The notes beneath the pieces are model-generated. The model did not search any database, was not told the origin of the DNA, and saw only the letters and a list, made by a program, of their open reading frames with translations. Source: Pseudoflavonifractor sp. 524-17 (GTDB lineage: Bacteria > Bacillota > Clostridia > Oscillospirales > Oscillospiraceae). Taken from it: a stretch of DNA of 64,000 nt. The position numbers and the translations under genes are program-made. The stretch lies in NCBI RefSeq assembly GCF_009935845.1, contig NZ_QWEK01000021.1, positions 16,909 to 80,908 on the forward strand. Direction: 5' to 3'. Shown piece after piece: positions 53,987 to 61,179 of this stretch (positions within the stretch are counted from its first letter, which is position 1; each line of letters begins with the position of its first letter).

Positions 53987-55291
53987 TCAGCTATTTATTG
54001 GTTGTGCAGAATATGTTGTTAAAATATCACCTGTATTAGTTGTCGTAAACAATGTAATTTCTCCGTCTTTGTTTTCAATATTTAAGCTAAGTGTGCTCTT
54101 GGAGAAAATTACTCGAATTAGTTCAGGATTTACTGCCTCCCATGTGCAAGTAGTGATTGTTCCATCAGTTTTATATGATTCTGCGTTTCCATCTTCCAAG
54201 AATACTAAAGCACCATTTTCCGGAATGTTACATACCCATTTTTTATTTAACAAAAGCGGTTCAATGCTATAATAGAATTCTTCATTTGTACTCTCTAATG
54301 AGTAAGCGCGATATGTTGCTATAACGGAAAAGTTATTACTGTTTTCATTTTCAACGCATAGAACTGTTTCTCCATCTTGTTCTCTATTATGTAAGGTAAT
54401 ACGTCTGTTGTTTTGCAGATGTATTATAATACCTGTACTACTGTCATTATCGTCAAAAGGTGTCCACTCGCAAGTTTCACATGAGCCATCATCTTCATAC
54501 ACGTTCACTTGTCCGCCTTCAATAAATATAAGATTTCCGCCCGAAGTGTGGTCTGTTATCCATTTCTTTTCCAATAGGGTTGGTTCAAGCATACTTATTT
54601 GTGTTTCGATTTGCTGAGGATAATATTCATTACAAAGTATGTTATACTTTTCATAAAATCCCGTACCATCAATATCAAAATTGTATCTGGAGCTGCCTAT
54701 ATCCATAACGCATTTTATTACATCTCCATTGCACAGGGCATTGCCAAAGGCGGTGGCACCATCATCTGAATCAAAGAAAAAACTGGAATATGGGGGATAA
54801 CATATGAGCGCATATTCTTGTTCGGTATTATCTATTTTCATTCTTAACGACATATTTTCTGCTTCGCTTGATGTGAAGGTAACTCGATTGTCGCCATACT
54901 CAAATAAATTTATGTAAAACTTACCTGTTCCCTTGCCTGTTATTAATGTTTCTATATGACAACCTACAGCCACTTTAAGTTCGGAGTCGATTGTTGCCGT
55001 ATTTCTGAATTTGCCAGTAAATACTCCCAAAAGTACTTTTTTGCCTGTTTTGTCTCCAAAATCATCTTCTTCGTCAATCAGATACCAATTTGATGTTTCG
55101 TCTGGTGCCGCGCTGGTGTCGACTTGCGGTGTTGTTGTGCTATCCTCCCCGCCACCGGGTGTGTTGGTGCTTGTTGTATCCTCGTTACCGCCGCCGGGTG
55201 TGTTGGTATTCCCTGTTCCATCACCGCTGCCACAGGCCACCAGAGAGAGGGCCAGAGCCGCCGTAAGTATGAGTGCCAAAAGTCTTTTCAT
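53987..55291 (-). CDS. Secreted lipoprotein with two tandem repeats
   Basis: The 434-residue protein starts at ATG 55291 after AGGAGG. A lipoprotein signal ends in the lipobox LVAC, then comes a Thr/Pro/Gly-rich linker to about residue 60. Two homologous modules fill the C-terminal half: LEPTLLEKKWITDHTSGGNL with VYEDDGSCETCEW (about 235-330), and IEPLLLNKKWVCNIPENGAL with SYKTDGTITTCTW (about 340-430). Each has two cysteines or one near the TCxW motif. Base composition is clearly AT-richer than the host. Function unknown; it looks like a surface cargo protein. Confidence 0.8.
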   Translation of the reverse strand: MKRLLALILTAALALSLVACGSGDGTGNTNTPGGGNEDTTSTNTPGGGEDSTTTPQVDTSAAPDETSNWYLIDEEDDFGDKTGKKVLLGVFTGKFRNTATIDSELKVAVGCHIETLITGKGTGKFYINLFEYGDNRVTFTSSEAENMSLRMKIDNTEQEYALICYPPYSSFFFDSDDGATAFGNALCNGDVIKCVMDIGSSRYNFDIDGTGFYEKYNILCNEYYPQQIETQISMLEPTLLEKKWITDHTSGGNLIFIEGGQVNVYEDDGSCETCEWTPFDDNDSSTGIIIHLQNNRRITLHNREQDGETVLCVENENSNNFSVIATYRAYSLESTNEEFYYSIEPLLLNKKWVCNIPENGALVFLEDGNAESYKTDGTITTCTWEAVNPELIRVIFSKSTLSLNIENKDGEITLFTTTNTGDILTTYSAQPINS

Positions 55292-55323
55292 TCTTTGTTT
55301 CCTCCTACTGTGTTTTGCACGAA

Positions 55324-55343
55324 TAATAACCGATATTGGTTAT
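55324..55343. promoter_or_regulatory. Dyad between lipoprotein and HTH genes
   Basis: AATAACC and GGTTATT are separated by six bases, in the divergent gap between the lipoprotein gene and the small HTH gene. It is a likely operator for that HTH protein. Confidence 0.5.
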
Positions 55344-55400
55344 TCTGATTATACATCATTTTCTTTTAACATTCAAGTGGGAAAGTGAGGCTTGAATGTT

Positions 55401-55610
55401 ATGATTTCGTACAACAACTTGTGGAAAGTCATGAAAGAAAAAGGTATTTCGCAATATGCACTGATAAAGAAGTACAACGTCAGCCCTGCGCAAATCACCA
55501 GATTAAAAAGGAACGAAAGTGTCAGCACCCACACAATAGAAATGTTCTGCAAAATATTGGATTGTGAAGTAGGAGATATAATGAAATACATTAAAGATGA
55601 TGAAATCTAA
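55401..55610 (+). CDS. Small Cro/C1-type HTH regulator (YozG-like)
   Basis: The 69-residue protein starts at ATG 55401, ten bases after GTGAGG. Almost all of it is one helix-turn-helix domain (NNLWKVMKEKGISQYALIKK, then VSPAQITRLKRNE, then MFCKILDCEVGDIMKYI), the HTH_26 type found in many elements. It is divergent from the lipoprotein gene, and a dyad lies between them, so mutual control is likely. It shares its layout and length with the HTH gene at 58977-59186. Confidence 0.82.
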   Translation: MISYNNLWKVMKEKGISQYALIKKYNVSPAQITRLKRNESVSTHTIEMFCKILDCEVGDIMKYIKDDEI

Positions 55611-56012
55611 CCTTGTGGCGGGGAAACCCGCCCTTTTTCTTTGTCTTTCCGCATGTGGTATAACCTCCGCCGCGTCCACCGTTTTCTTCCGTTTCCGCCG
55701 TAATTTTGTGTCGGGAGGGAAATCCGCCGAGAAAACCAGCATTGAAAAATCAAAATGAGATTTTCCCGAAACCATCCCCCCGGTGGGGTGCTTAGCTGCT
55801 ACCCTCTGACGAACAGGGGTACTCCCGCTCCCGCTCGAATTTGAAAGTGTAGATACAATTTTGCCAGCCGCCGAGCCGGGAAAAGAAAAGGGAGCGTAAA
55901 GCAACATCTTCCAAGAAGAAGCTACGTCTTTTTGCGTGGCGGCAACATGTTTTTACATGAAGTCTGCAAGAATGTTTTAGAATGTTGTAAAAATAAGCGT
56001 AATTCGCATTTC

Positions 56013-56041
56013 TTGCTACGAAAAAATTTTTGTAGTATAAT
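56013..56041 (+). promoter_or_regulatory. Promoter of the 515-residue element gene
   Basis: TTGCTA (56013-56018) and TATAAT (56036-56041) have a 17-base spacer that itself holds a near-perfect palindrome (CTACGAAAAAATTTTTGTAG). The preceding part of the gap from 55611 is GC-mixed and shows no gene. Confidence 0.65.
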
Positions 56042-56082
56042 ATAATCAGAAAGTGAGGAAACAACGCTTATTCCTTGTGGGT

Positions 56083-56197
56083 TTTGACAAGTCGCAGATT
56101 GAACAGCGGGGCCGTGTTCCATGATGGAGCCGCCGCTGCTCTGTTCCTCCACGGTTCCGCTTAGTGCCAGTAACGCGTTATCTGTGACTTGTCAAAA
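56083..56197 (+). promoter_or_regulatory. Structured leader with upstream ORF
   Basis: TTTTGACAAGTCGCAGAT (56083-56100) pairs with ATCTGTGACTTGTCAAAA (56180-56197) with one G-T position, closing a 79-base loop that can fold further (CAGCGG with CCGCTG; GAACAG with CTGTTC). A 27-codon ORF starts at ATG 56121 inside the loop and ends at TAA 56202-56204, right at the ribosome site AAGGAGG of the next gene. This could be a translational attenuator or a structured regulatory RNA. Confidence 0.55.
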
Positions 56198-56218
56198 TCT
56201 ATAAGGAGGAATTTTATC

Positions 56219-57766
56219 ATGGAAACATCAGCGGTTCCGTTACTGGCGGAAAAGCAAAGCAGTTCAACAAAGTTATTTGACATCACTCCTGCCGAGGCGC
56301 TTGAACGGCGGACAGAGTTTGAGCCGCAAATCAGAGATGTTTACGATGGATACCACAACCCTGAACGGACTTACATGAAAGGTCCCATAAAACGGCGTGT
56401 CCCTGGTCTACATTATAGTTATATAGATAAGGAGGGCTTCAGCGTATACTGGTATGGCTTCGATAGCCTTGTAGCAGTCTTTCATAATATAATACTGGCC
56501 TACCTAAGCAATAGCGATAATGAAATCATCATCAATATCAATTATCTAAGTGAATTCTACGCTTGGGCTTACTGGTGCGATACTGGCAGTACAAAATTGC
56601 CGCAAAGGATAGAAGACAAGGCCAAAGAGGCTAAACTACTCTTGGAAAAAAAGGTTGCGGAGTGGCGACAAAAAAAGGAAGCGGAAGAAGCAAGGAAGCA
56701 GGAATATGAGAAACAGGTATACACGGAGTTTCTCAACCACTATTTTTATGCGGATGATGTAGAAAGTGGAAAAGTGCCGCTTGACAGTGATAAAATGGCC
56801 GCTTGTTTAGCCTTTAGGGAAATTGTAGAAGATGTAAAAGAACTTGCTTTGGCTGATTATTTTCGTTATGAACGTCATGAAATTGTATATAGATTAAGTA
56901 CCCAACAACCATACATTATATTACTTTATACACTTGTCAAAGCGGCGGGGCTTAAAGTTAACAGCAAAATTGGATTTACTGACGCACGGGACAGGGATGG
57001 ACACTTTGAGCTAAACCGCGAACAGGTAAAACTTGAAGCAAAAAAAGCCAGACTTATCAATCAAGGAAAAACAATACCAGAACAATTTGCGCGAAAACAA
57101 TTTGATTGCATTTGCAAAGGAGTACCTTGCCCAACCTACTGTGAAATACAAGGCAAACAAATTGAGTGGATAGCCAGCACAAAGAATATAGCTACTGCCT
57201 GGGGCGAAAAAGAGAGCGAGGAAACCGAGCATTTGATACAATGGGGTGAGCGACAGTACAAAAGACAAGACTTTTTTGCTGCTGCATATCCAGGGCAATA
57301 CAACCGAGTAAAACGGAGGGTGAATTTTATTGGTGCGTATGAAAATGATGTGTTGCGGCTGACAACCAGCCAGCGCACAAAATTGATGTATAATATACTG
57401 GCCTATAAATACCACGATTGTTTAGTACCAGTCAATGAGGCGGACGAAAACACTTTGAAAGTGCTATGTGATGAAGAACGCAACAACCCAACAGCCAACG
57501 ATTTATTGAGTCGCCTTAGATGGGCTGACGGCCTTTCTAAACTTGTAACCTTTGGCGTAGGAATGAAAGCGAATGGTGCAGCACAATACTCCTGGTGCTA
57601 TACAGCGGATTTTTCGGACAATTTCGCTAAATACCACGGTGTAGATATGGCATGGGAGGAATGGGGCACTAGGCTAACTCTGATACTGGATAATTATAAG
57701 GAGGCACCTCCGCCGAAAAGGTCAGAAGATTTAGAAACAGTTTTCCGCCGAGCCTTGTATTTTTAG
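56219..57766 (+). CDS. Large element protein of unknown function
   Basis: The 515-residue protein starts at ATG 56219 after AAGGAGG. It is soluble and mixed in charge. Residues about 130-165 form a Glu/Lys-rich coiled coil (KLLLEKKVAEWRQKKEAEEA). A cysteine cluster at about 300 (CICKGVPCPTYC) suggests a metal site, and aromatic stretches (YWYGFDSLVAVFHN; WCYTADFSDNFAKYHG) recur. No catalytic motif was recognised. Codon use is AT-rich. It is controlled by an unusual leader (56048-56218). The next gene starts 46 bases later. Confidence 0.75.
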   Translation: METSAVPLLAEKQSSSTKLFDITPAEALERRTEFEPQIRDVYDGYHNPERTYMKGPIKRRVPGLHYSYIDKEGFSVYWYGFDSLVAVFHNIILAYLSNSDNEIIININYLSEFYAWAYWCDTGSTKLPQRIEDKAKEAKLLLEKKVAEWRQKKEAEEARKQEYEKQVYTEFLNHYFYADDVESGKVPLDSDKMAACLAFREIVEDVKELALADYFRYERHEIVYRLSTQQPYIILLYTLVKAAGLKVNSKIGFTDARDRDGHFELNREQVKLEAKKARLINQGKTIPEQFARKQFDCICKGVPCPTYCEIQGKQIEWIASTKNIATAWGEKESEETEHLIQWGERQYKRQDFFAAAYPGQYNRVKRRVNFIGAYENDVLRLTTSQRTKLMYNILAYKYHDCLVPVNEADENTLKVLCDEERNNPTANDLLSRLRWADGLSKLVTFGVGMKANGAAQYSWCYTADFSDNFAKYHGVDMAWEEWGTRLTLILDNYKEAPPPKRSEDLETVFRRALYF

Positions 57767-57811
57767 AATGGTAAGCGGCTAACGCTGGCAGAGCAAGACT
57801 ATTCAACAATT

Positions 57812-58183
57812 ATGGACTGGAAATCCAAAAGATTGTTGGACAAAAAAACTCCCTTCCCTTTGTCTGGCCCAATACCAGATAAAGATTATAGCTTTACGAT
57901 TGAATACGACAGCGAGAATTTAGAATATCCAGAGAATAGGAATTTGAGAAACCCCGGTGAAATGGCAGAATACAACAGAGCCAATAACAAGGACAAGGGC
58001 ATTGAGCGAATTAGGGAAAGGTTCACCACCGCCACAGGCGGAACATTGAAGCCGGGGGACAAAATCACCACGGCCCAGCTAAAAGGATGGGGGTACACGA
58101 ACCCCAATTCTATAACCAGACTTGTAGCCAGCAAGACTATTGCAAGAGTACAAAAAGGAATCTATGCGGTAAATTCCGTGTAA
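57812..58183 (+). CDS. Protein with AbiEi-like winged helix
   Basis: The 123-residue protein starts at ATG 57812, without an obvious ribosome site, so it may be translated by coupling. The C-terminal 50 residues (GDKITTAQLKGWGYTNPNS, ITRLVASKTIARVQKGIYAV) match the winged-helix pattern of AbiEi-type antitoxins and related regulators, in which a final RGxY-like turn (here KGIY) is typical. The N-terminal half is polar with no recognised fold. No AbiEii-like toxin gene is adjacent. Confidence 0.6.
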   Translation: MDWKSKRLLDKKTPFPLSGPIPDKDYSFTIEYDSENLEYPENRNLRNPGEMAEYNRANNKDKGIERIRERFTTATGGTLKPGDKITTAQLKGWGYTNPNSITRLVASKTIARVQKGIYAVNSV

Positions 58184-58191
58184 ATCTGCAA

Positions 58192-58258
58192 CATCTTCAC
58201 TACGCCCGATAGCAACATATTATTAAGATTTTAGTTGCTATCGGACACAGTGAAGATG
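58192..58258. repeat. Large imperfect inverted repeat
   Basis: A 25-base arm (CATCTTCAC...GATAGCAAC at 58192-58216) pairs with 58234-58258 except for a short central mismatch; the loop is 17 bases, AT-rich. There is no T tract. It sits directly after the AbiEi-like gene. Confidence 0.6.
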
Positions 58259-58387
58259 GCCCAGCAGAAACTTGAAATACACCATTCAAAAATAAATGTG
58301 TATGACAATTCCAGGTGAGGCAGAGTCCCAGAGAGCTGCCGCCTGTTTACATAGATATTAACCCATTTGGAGAAAGGAGGCGCAGCC

Positions 58388-58597
58388 ATGTTAAACGAAA
58401 TAGCCCCCATTCTGGCGTATTAGGCCAGGAACAGAGACAATAAACAGTTGATACAGGAGACAAGCTATTACTTGTATAGATTGCAGCGCGGACAGGCCCC
58501 CAGCGTAGATTTTGAGAGGTACGGGCAGCAGATAGCCGAAAAATTAGAGAAGTCGATACAGGACGCAGTAAACAAGAGAAATAAAAAATCGAAGTGA
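58388..58597 (+). pseudogene. Small element gene with in-frame amber codon
   Basis: GAAAGGAGG lies seven bases before ATG 58388. The frame reads MLNEIAPILAY, then TAG at codon 12, then continues for 57 sense codons with a credible helical protein (KQLIQETSYYLYRLQRGQAP, SVDFERYGQQIAEKLE) to TGA 58595. The coding character after the stop suggests a recent nonsense mutation; readthrough or a downstream restart is also possible. Function unknown. Confidence 0.6.
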
Positions 58598-58650
58598 ACC
58601 GGAAACCTTGACACCCGCTCGGTATGAGGATTTTTGTTTGAATAAAGTTT

Positions 58651-58689
58651 AGAAGTCGGTGGAGATGTAACAATCTCCCGCCGACTTCT
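58651..58689. terminator. Terminator-like hairpin
   Basis: AGAAGTCGGTGGAGAT pairs with ATCTCCCGCCGACTTCT (one base bulge) and is followed by TTATTTCTT. It lies between the convergent 58388 frame and the 58712 small ORF. Confidence 0.7.
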
Positions 58690-58711
58690 TATTTCTTGTA
58701 GAAAGATACTG

Positions 58712-58816
58712 CTAACTTGCAGCATCTTCTTTTTCCTTGTCGCTATCTTCTTTCTTTTCCCATCCAAGAATTTCTTCCATGATAAGGGCAAGGGGTAAGT
58801 CTGTATCTGGAAACAT
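58712..58816 (-). CDS. Very small ORF (34 residues)
   Basis: ATG 58816 follows AATGGAGG. The product MFPDTDLPLALIMEEILGW is followed by a Lys/Glu/Asp-rich tail. The ribosome site and the hairpin after its stop support a real gene, but the length makes this tentative. No family is known. Confidence 0.35.
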   Translation of the reverse strand: MFPDTDLPLALIMEEILGWEKKEDSDKEKEDAAS

Positions 58817-58976
58817 GGGGGCAATCCTCCATTCCGACAGGCCGCGCAGCGGCGCGGAACCTGTTCAATAAAACAGATGGTTTCGTGAACACTTGCACAG
58901 GGGCGGAAACAGGGTAAATATTCCCGGTATTAGGGGTGATTTTGTTCATGAAAACAAAACGGCCTTTTCGTGAACA

Positions 58977-59186
58977 CTACCCCTCTTTGACATATTCCAG
59001 CAAGTCCCCCGGCTGACAGTCCAGCAGCTCACAGATTTTGGAAACATTCTGCAAAGAAATGTACTTGCTTTCTCTAAGGGCCTGTATCACGCCCTCCGAC
59101 AGCAATTTATCTTTTCGCAAGGTGCTGGTATTGTACCCCGCCTCTTTCAAAGCGGCGATAATGTCAATCTTGTATTTGATACCCAT
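58977..59186 (-). CDS. Small Cro/C1-type HTH repressor
   Basis: The 69-residue protein starts at ATG 59186 after GGAGGAAATAC. It is one HTH domain (YKIDIIAALKEAGYNTSTLR, KDKLLSEGVIQALRESKY, VSKICELLDCQPGDLLEYV), the HTH_26/YozG type. The gap to the divergent gene at 59398 holds three palindromes with TTTACACAG cores, so this protein probably represses both directions. Confidence 0.85.
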   Translation of the reverse strand: MGIKYKIDIIAALKEAGYNTSTLRKDKLLSEGVIQALRESKYISLQNVSKICELLDCQPGDLLEYVKEG

Positions 59187-59254
59187 TGTATTTCCTCCCA
59201 TCCGGGGCCGCTGAAAAATTGCGGCCCTTTTCCATTGTCCCTATTGTAGCACAG

Positions 59255-59347
59255 ATTTACACAGAAATCAATGTAAAATATCAACAAAGATTTACACAGA
59301 ATTCTGTGTAAATTGCGAATTGCATTTACACAGAAAATAGTGTAAAA
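59255..59347. promoter_or_regulatory. Three palindromic operators (TTTACACAG dyads)
   Basis: Three 24-base sites occur at 59255-59278, 59290-59313 and 59324-59347, with centres 34-35 bases apart. The middle one is a perfect palindrome: ATTTACACAGAA and its exact complement. The outer two keep the left half and a TGTAAA right end. They lie between divergent genes and probably bind the HTH repressor cooperatively. Confidence 0.8.
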
Positions 59348-59397
59348 TGATAATCAGTTAAGGGGACCACCCCAATAAAACAAAAGGAGATTTGAAC

Positions 59398-59676
59398 ATG
59401 AGCAGAAACGAACTGGTAGCCAAAATCGAAGCCCTGAACGAATGGGAAAGCGTCATTGAAGAAGCCAAAGCCGAGGCCGAAGCCATCCGGGACGCTATCA
59501 AGGCCGAAATGATGGAGCGCGACACCGAGGAATTGACCGCTGGACAGTATATCGTCCGCTGGACTTCCATCATTTCCAACAGGTTCGATACCACATCTTT
59601 CAAAAAGGTTATGCCGGACGTTTACAAAGCCTACACCAAGCCCGTTTCCAGCCGCCGCTTTACCATCAGCGCATGA
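59398..59676 (+). CDS. Small element protein of unknown function
   Basis: The 92-residue protein starts at ATG 59398 after AAAAGGAGATTTGAAC. The first half is an acidic helix (LNEWESVIEEAKAEAEAIRD), the second ends in FDTTSFKKVMPDVYKAYTK and SSRRFTISA. This type is widespread in clostridial elements and phages; its role is unknown. It is the first gene to the right of the operator array and leads into the metalloprotease and resolvase genes. Confidence 0.75.
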   Translation: MSRNELVAKIEALNEWESVIEEAKAEAEAIRDAIKAEMMERDTEELTAGQYIVRWTSIISNRFDTTSFKKVMPDVYKAYTKPVSSRRFTISA

Positions 59677-59740
59677 GAAAAGGCCCTTGCCTGACAGCCG
59701 ACCAAAGCAACAGGCAAGAGGCCATACCCAAACCGTCAAG

Positions 59741-59772
59741 GAGAGGGCAAGAACATTATAGCTTGCCCTCTC
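59741..59772 (+). terminator. Hairpin before the SprT-like gene
   Basis: GAGAGGGCAAG and CTTGCCCTCTC form an 11-bp stem with a 10-base loop. Without a T tract it may attenuate or protect mRNA rather than stop transcription. Confidence 0.55.
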
Positions 59773-59805
59773 CACAAAATCAAGATATAAAGGAGAAAAT
59801 CAGAA

Positions 59806-60453
59806 ATGAAACAGTTGACAAGCTATAATCGAGTTGCCGGGTATTTGAATAAAATGTTCGACATGCTGAACGCCGAATTTTTTGAAGGTACACTTTCAAG
59901 ACCTACTATCACCATTCAGTCCACGCCCCGCGCATACGGTCATTTCTCTTTGAGGGACAACACATGGGTTTCCGCTGTTGGCGATACGCATGAAATCAAC
60001 ATCGGCGCGGGAACGCTGGCGCGGCCCATCGAGGAAGTAGCCGCCACCCTGTTACATGAAATGGTACACTATTTCAATTACGAAAACGGGGTACAGGATT
60101 GCAGCCGGGGGAACACCTACCACAACAAACGCTTTAAGGCAGCAGCCGAGGCCCACGGCCTGACCGTCACCCACAGCGATAAATACGGTTGGTCACATAC
60201 CGCCCCCGCCGATGCCCTGTTAGACTTTATCCTTGAAAACGGCTTAACCGACATTCTGATTAACCGAAACGAATACGGCGGTTTTCAAGTGACAGGGACG
60301 GGAACGCACAGCGGCACAGGAACGACCGGGCCGCGCCGACCGTCCAGCACGCGAAAGTATATTTGCCCCTGTTGCGGAAATTCCGTCCGGGCAACGAAAT
60401 CGGTCAATATCGCCTGTTTGGACTGTGACGTGCAAATGGTAGTTGCCGGGTAA
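59806..60453 (+). CDS. SprT-like zinc metalloprotease
   Basis: The 215-residue protein starts at ATG 59806 after AAAGGAGAAAA. The active site is LLHEMVHYFN (HExxH) with a third ligand further on (GNTYHNKRFKAAAEAHGL). The C-terminus carries a zinc ribbon (CPCCGNSVRATK, CLDCDVQMVVAG), the usual SprT layout. SprT-like proteases act on DNA-protein crosslinks in eukaryotes; in mobile elements the target is unknown. The resolvase gene follows 49 bases later. Confidence 0.88.
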   Translation: MKQLTSYNRVAGYLNKMFDMLNAEFFEGTLSRPTITIQSTPRAYGHFSLRDNTWVSAVGDTHEINIGAGTLARPIEEVAATLLHEMVHYFNYENGVQDCSRGNTYHNKRFKAAAEAHGLTVTHSDKYGWSHTAPADALLDFILENGLTDILINRNEYGGFQVTGTGTHSGTGTTGPRRPSSTRKYICPCCGNSVRATKSVNIACLDCDVQMVVAG

Positions 60454-60502
60454 CATACACAGGGCGGGGAGCAATCCCCGCCCCCATAAAGGGGGATATA
60501 AT

Positions 60503-61102
60503 ATGATATACGGATATGCGCGTTGCTCCACCAATGAGAGCAAACAGGACATAAACAGACAAGTCCGCGAATTGAAAGCGGCGGGAGCGGAACAGATATT
60601 TTTGGAATACGAACACGGGGACAGCAAAATCAAGAGCCAGCAACGGGCCATGCTGGAACAGGCCCAAGCCGGGGACAGTATTATCACCCTGGAAGTCCCC
60701 CGCCTTGCCAGGAGTACGCAGCAGCTATGTGAGATTATCGACACGGTGAGCGCAAAGCACTTGCGATTGCAGATTATAGGCAGTATCACCCTTGACTGCC
60801 GCAACGGACAGGCCGACCCCATGAGCGAGGCATTTTTGCAAATGGCTGGGGTATTCAGCCAGTTAGAATTATCTATGATACGCGCCCGTGTCCGTTCTGG
60901 AATGGCAAACGCAAAGGCCAAGGGGAAACAGATAGGCAGACCACAGACCACCGCCGAGGATATACCGCCTATCTTCTTCCGCCATTATCCCGCCTTTGCC
61001 GCTGGAAGTCTGAACGTCAGCGAGTTAGCGCGGGTATGTAATTTGAGCCGTACAACGGTTTATAAGTATATCGGCATGATGAACGGGGGCCGCTCTGCAT
61101 GA
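60503..61102 (+). CDS. Small serine recombinase (resolvase/invertase)
   Basis: The 199-residue enzyme starts at ATG 60503 after AAAGGGGG. It shows the catalytic serine in YGYARCSTNESKQD, the arginine region VPRLARSTQQLCEI, the E-helix motif FSQLELSMIRARVRSGMANA and a C-terminal HTH (NVSELARVCNLSRTTVYKYI). Its size fits resolvases/invertases rather than large integrases. It may resolve dimers or invert a segment; the target site is not identified. Confidence 0.92.
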   Translation: MIYGYARCSTNESKQDINRQVRELKAAGAEQIFLEYEHGDSKIKSQQRAMLEQAQAGDSIITLEVPRLARSTQQLCEIIDTVSAKHLRLQIIGSITLDCRNGQADPMSEAFLQMAGVFSQLELSMIRARVRSGMANAKAKGKQIGRPQTTAEDIPPIFFRHYPAFAAGSLNVSELARVCNLSRTTVYKYIGMMNGGRSA

Positions 61103-61115
61103 GCGGCCCCCGTTC
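61081..61115 (+). terminator. Hairpin spanning the resolvase stop
   Basis: Perfect 15-bp arms (GAACGGGGGCCGCTC and complement) with loop TGCAT include the resolvase stop codon. A promoter for the next gene follows at once. Confidence 0.7.
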
Positions 61116-61116
61116 A

Positions 61117-61145
61117 TTGACATATCGGCGGTTTAGGGGTATGAT
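61117..61145 (+). promoter_or_regulatory. Sigma-A promoter of the WYL regulator
   Basis: TTGACA (61117-61122) and TATGAT (61140-61145) have a 17-base spacer, 35 bases before the start. Confidence 0.85.
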
Positions 61146-61179
61146 GTACCATGTAAAGCACATGGAGGAGGCCCCCGGA

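Noticed and set aside
58743..58949. 68-residue minus-strand frame near 58.8 kb
   Set aside because: Arg/Pro-rich, no ribosome site at its start, and a better small frame with GGAGG overlaps it.
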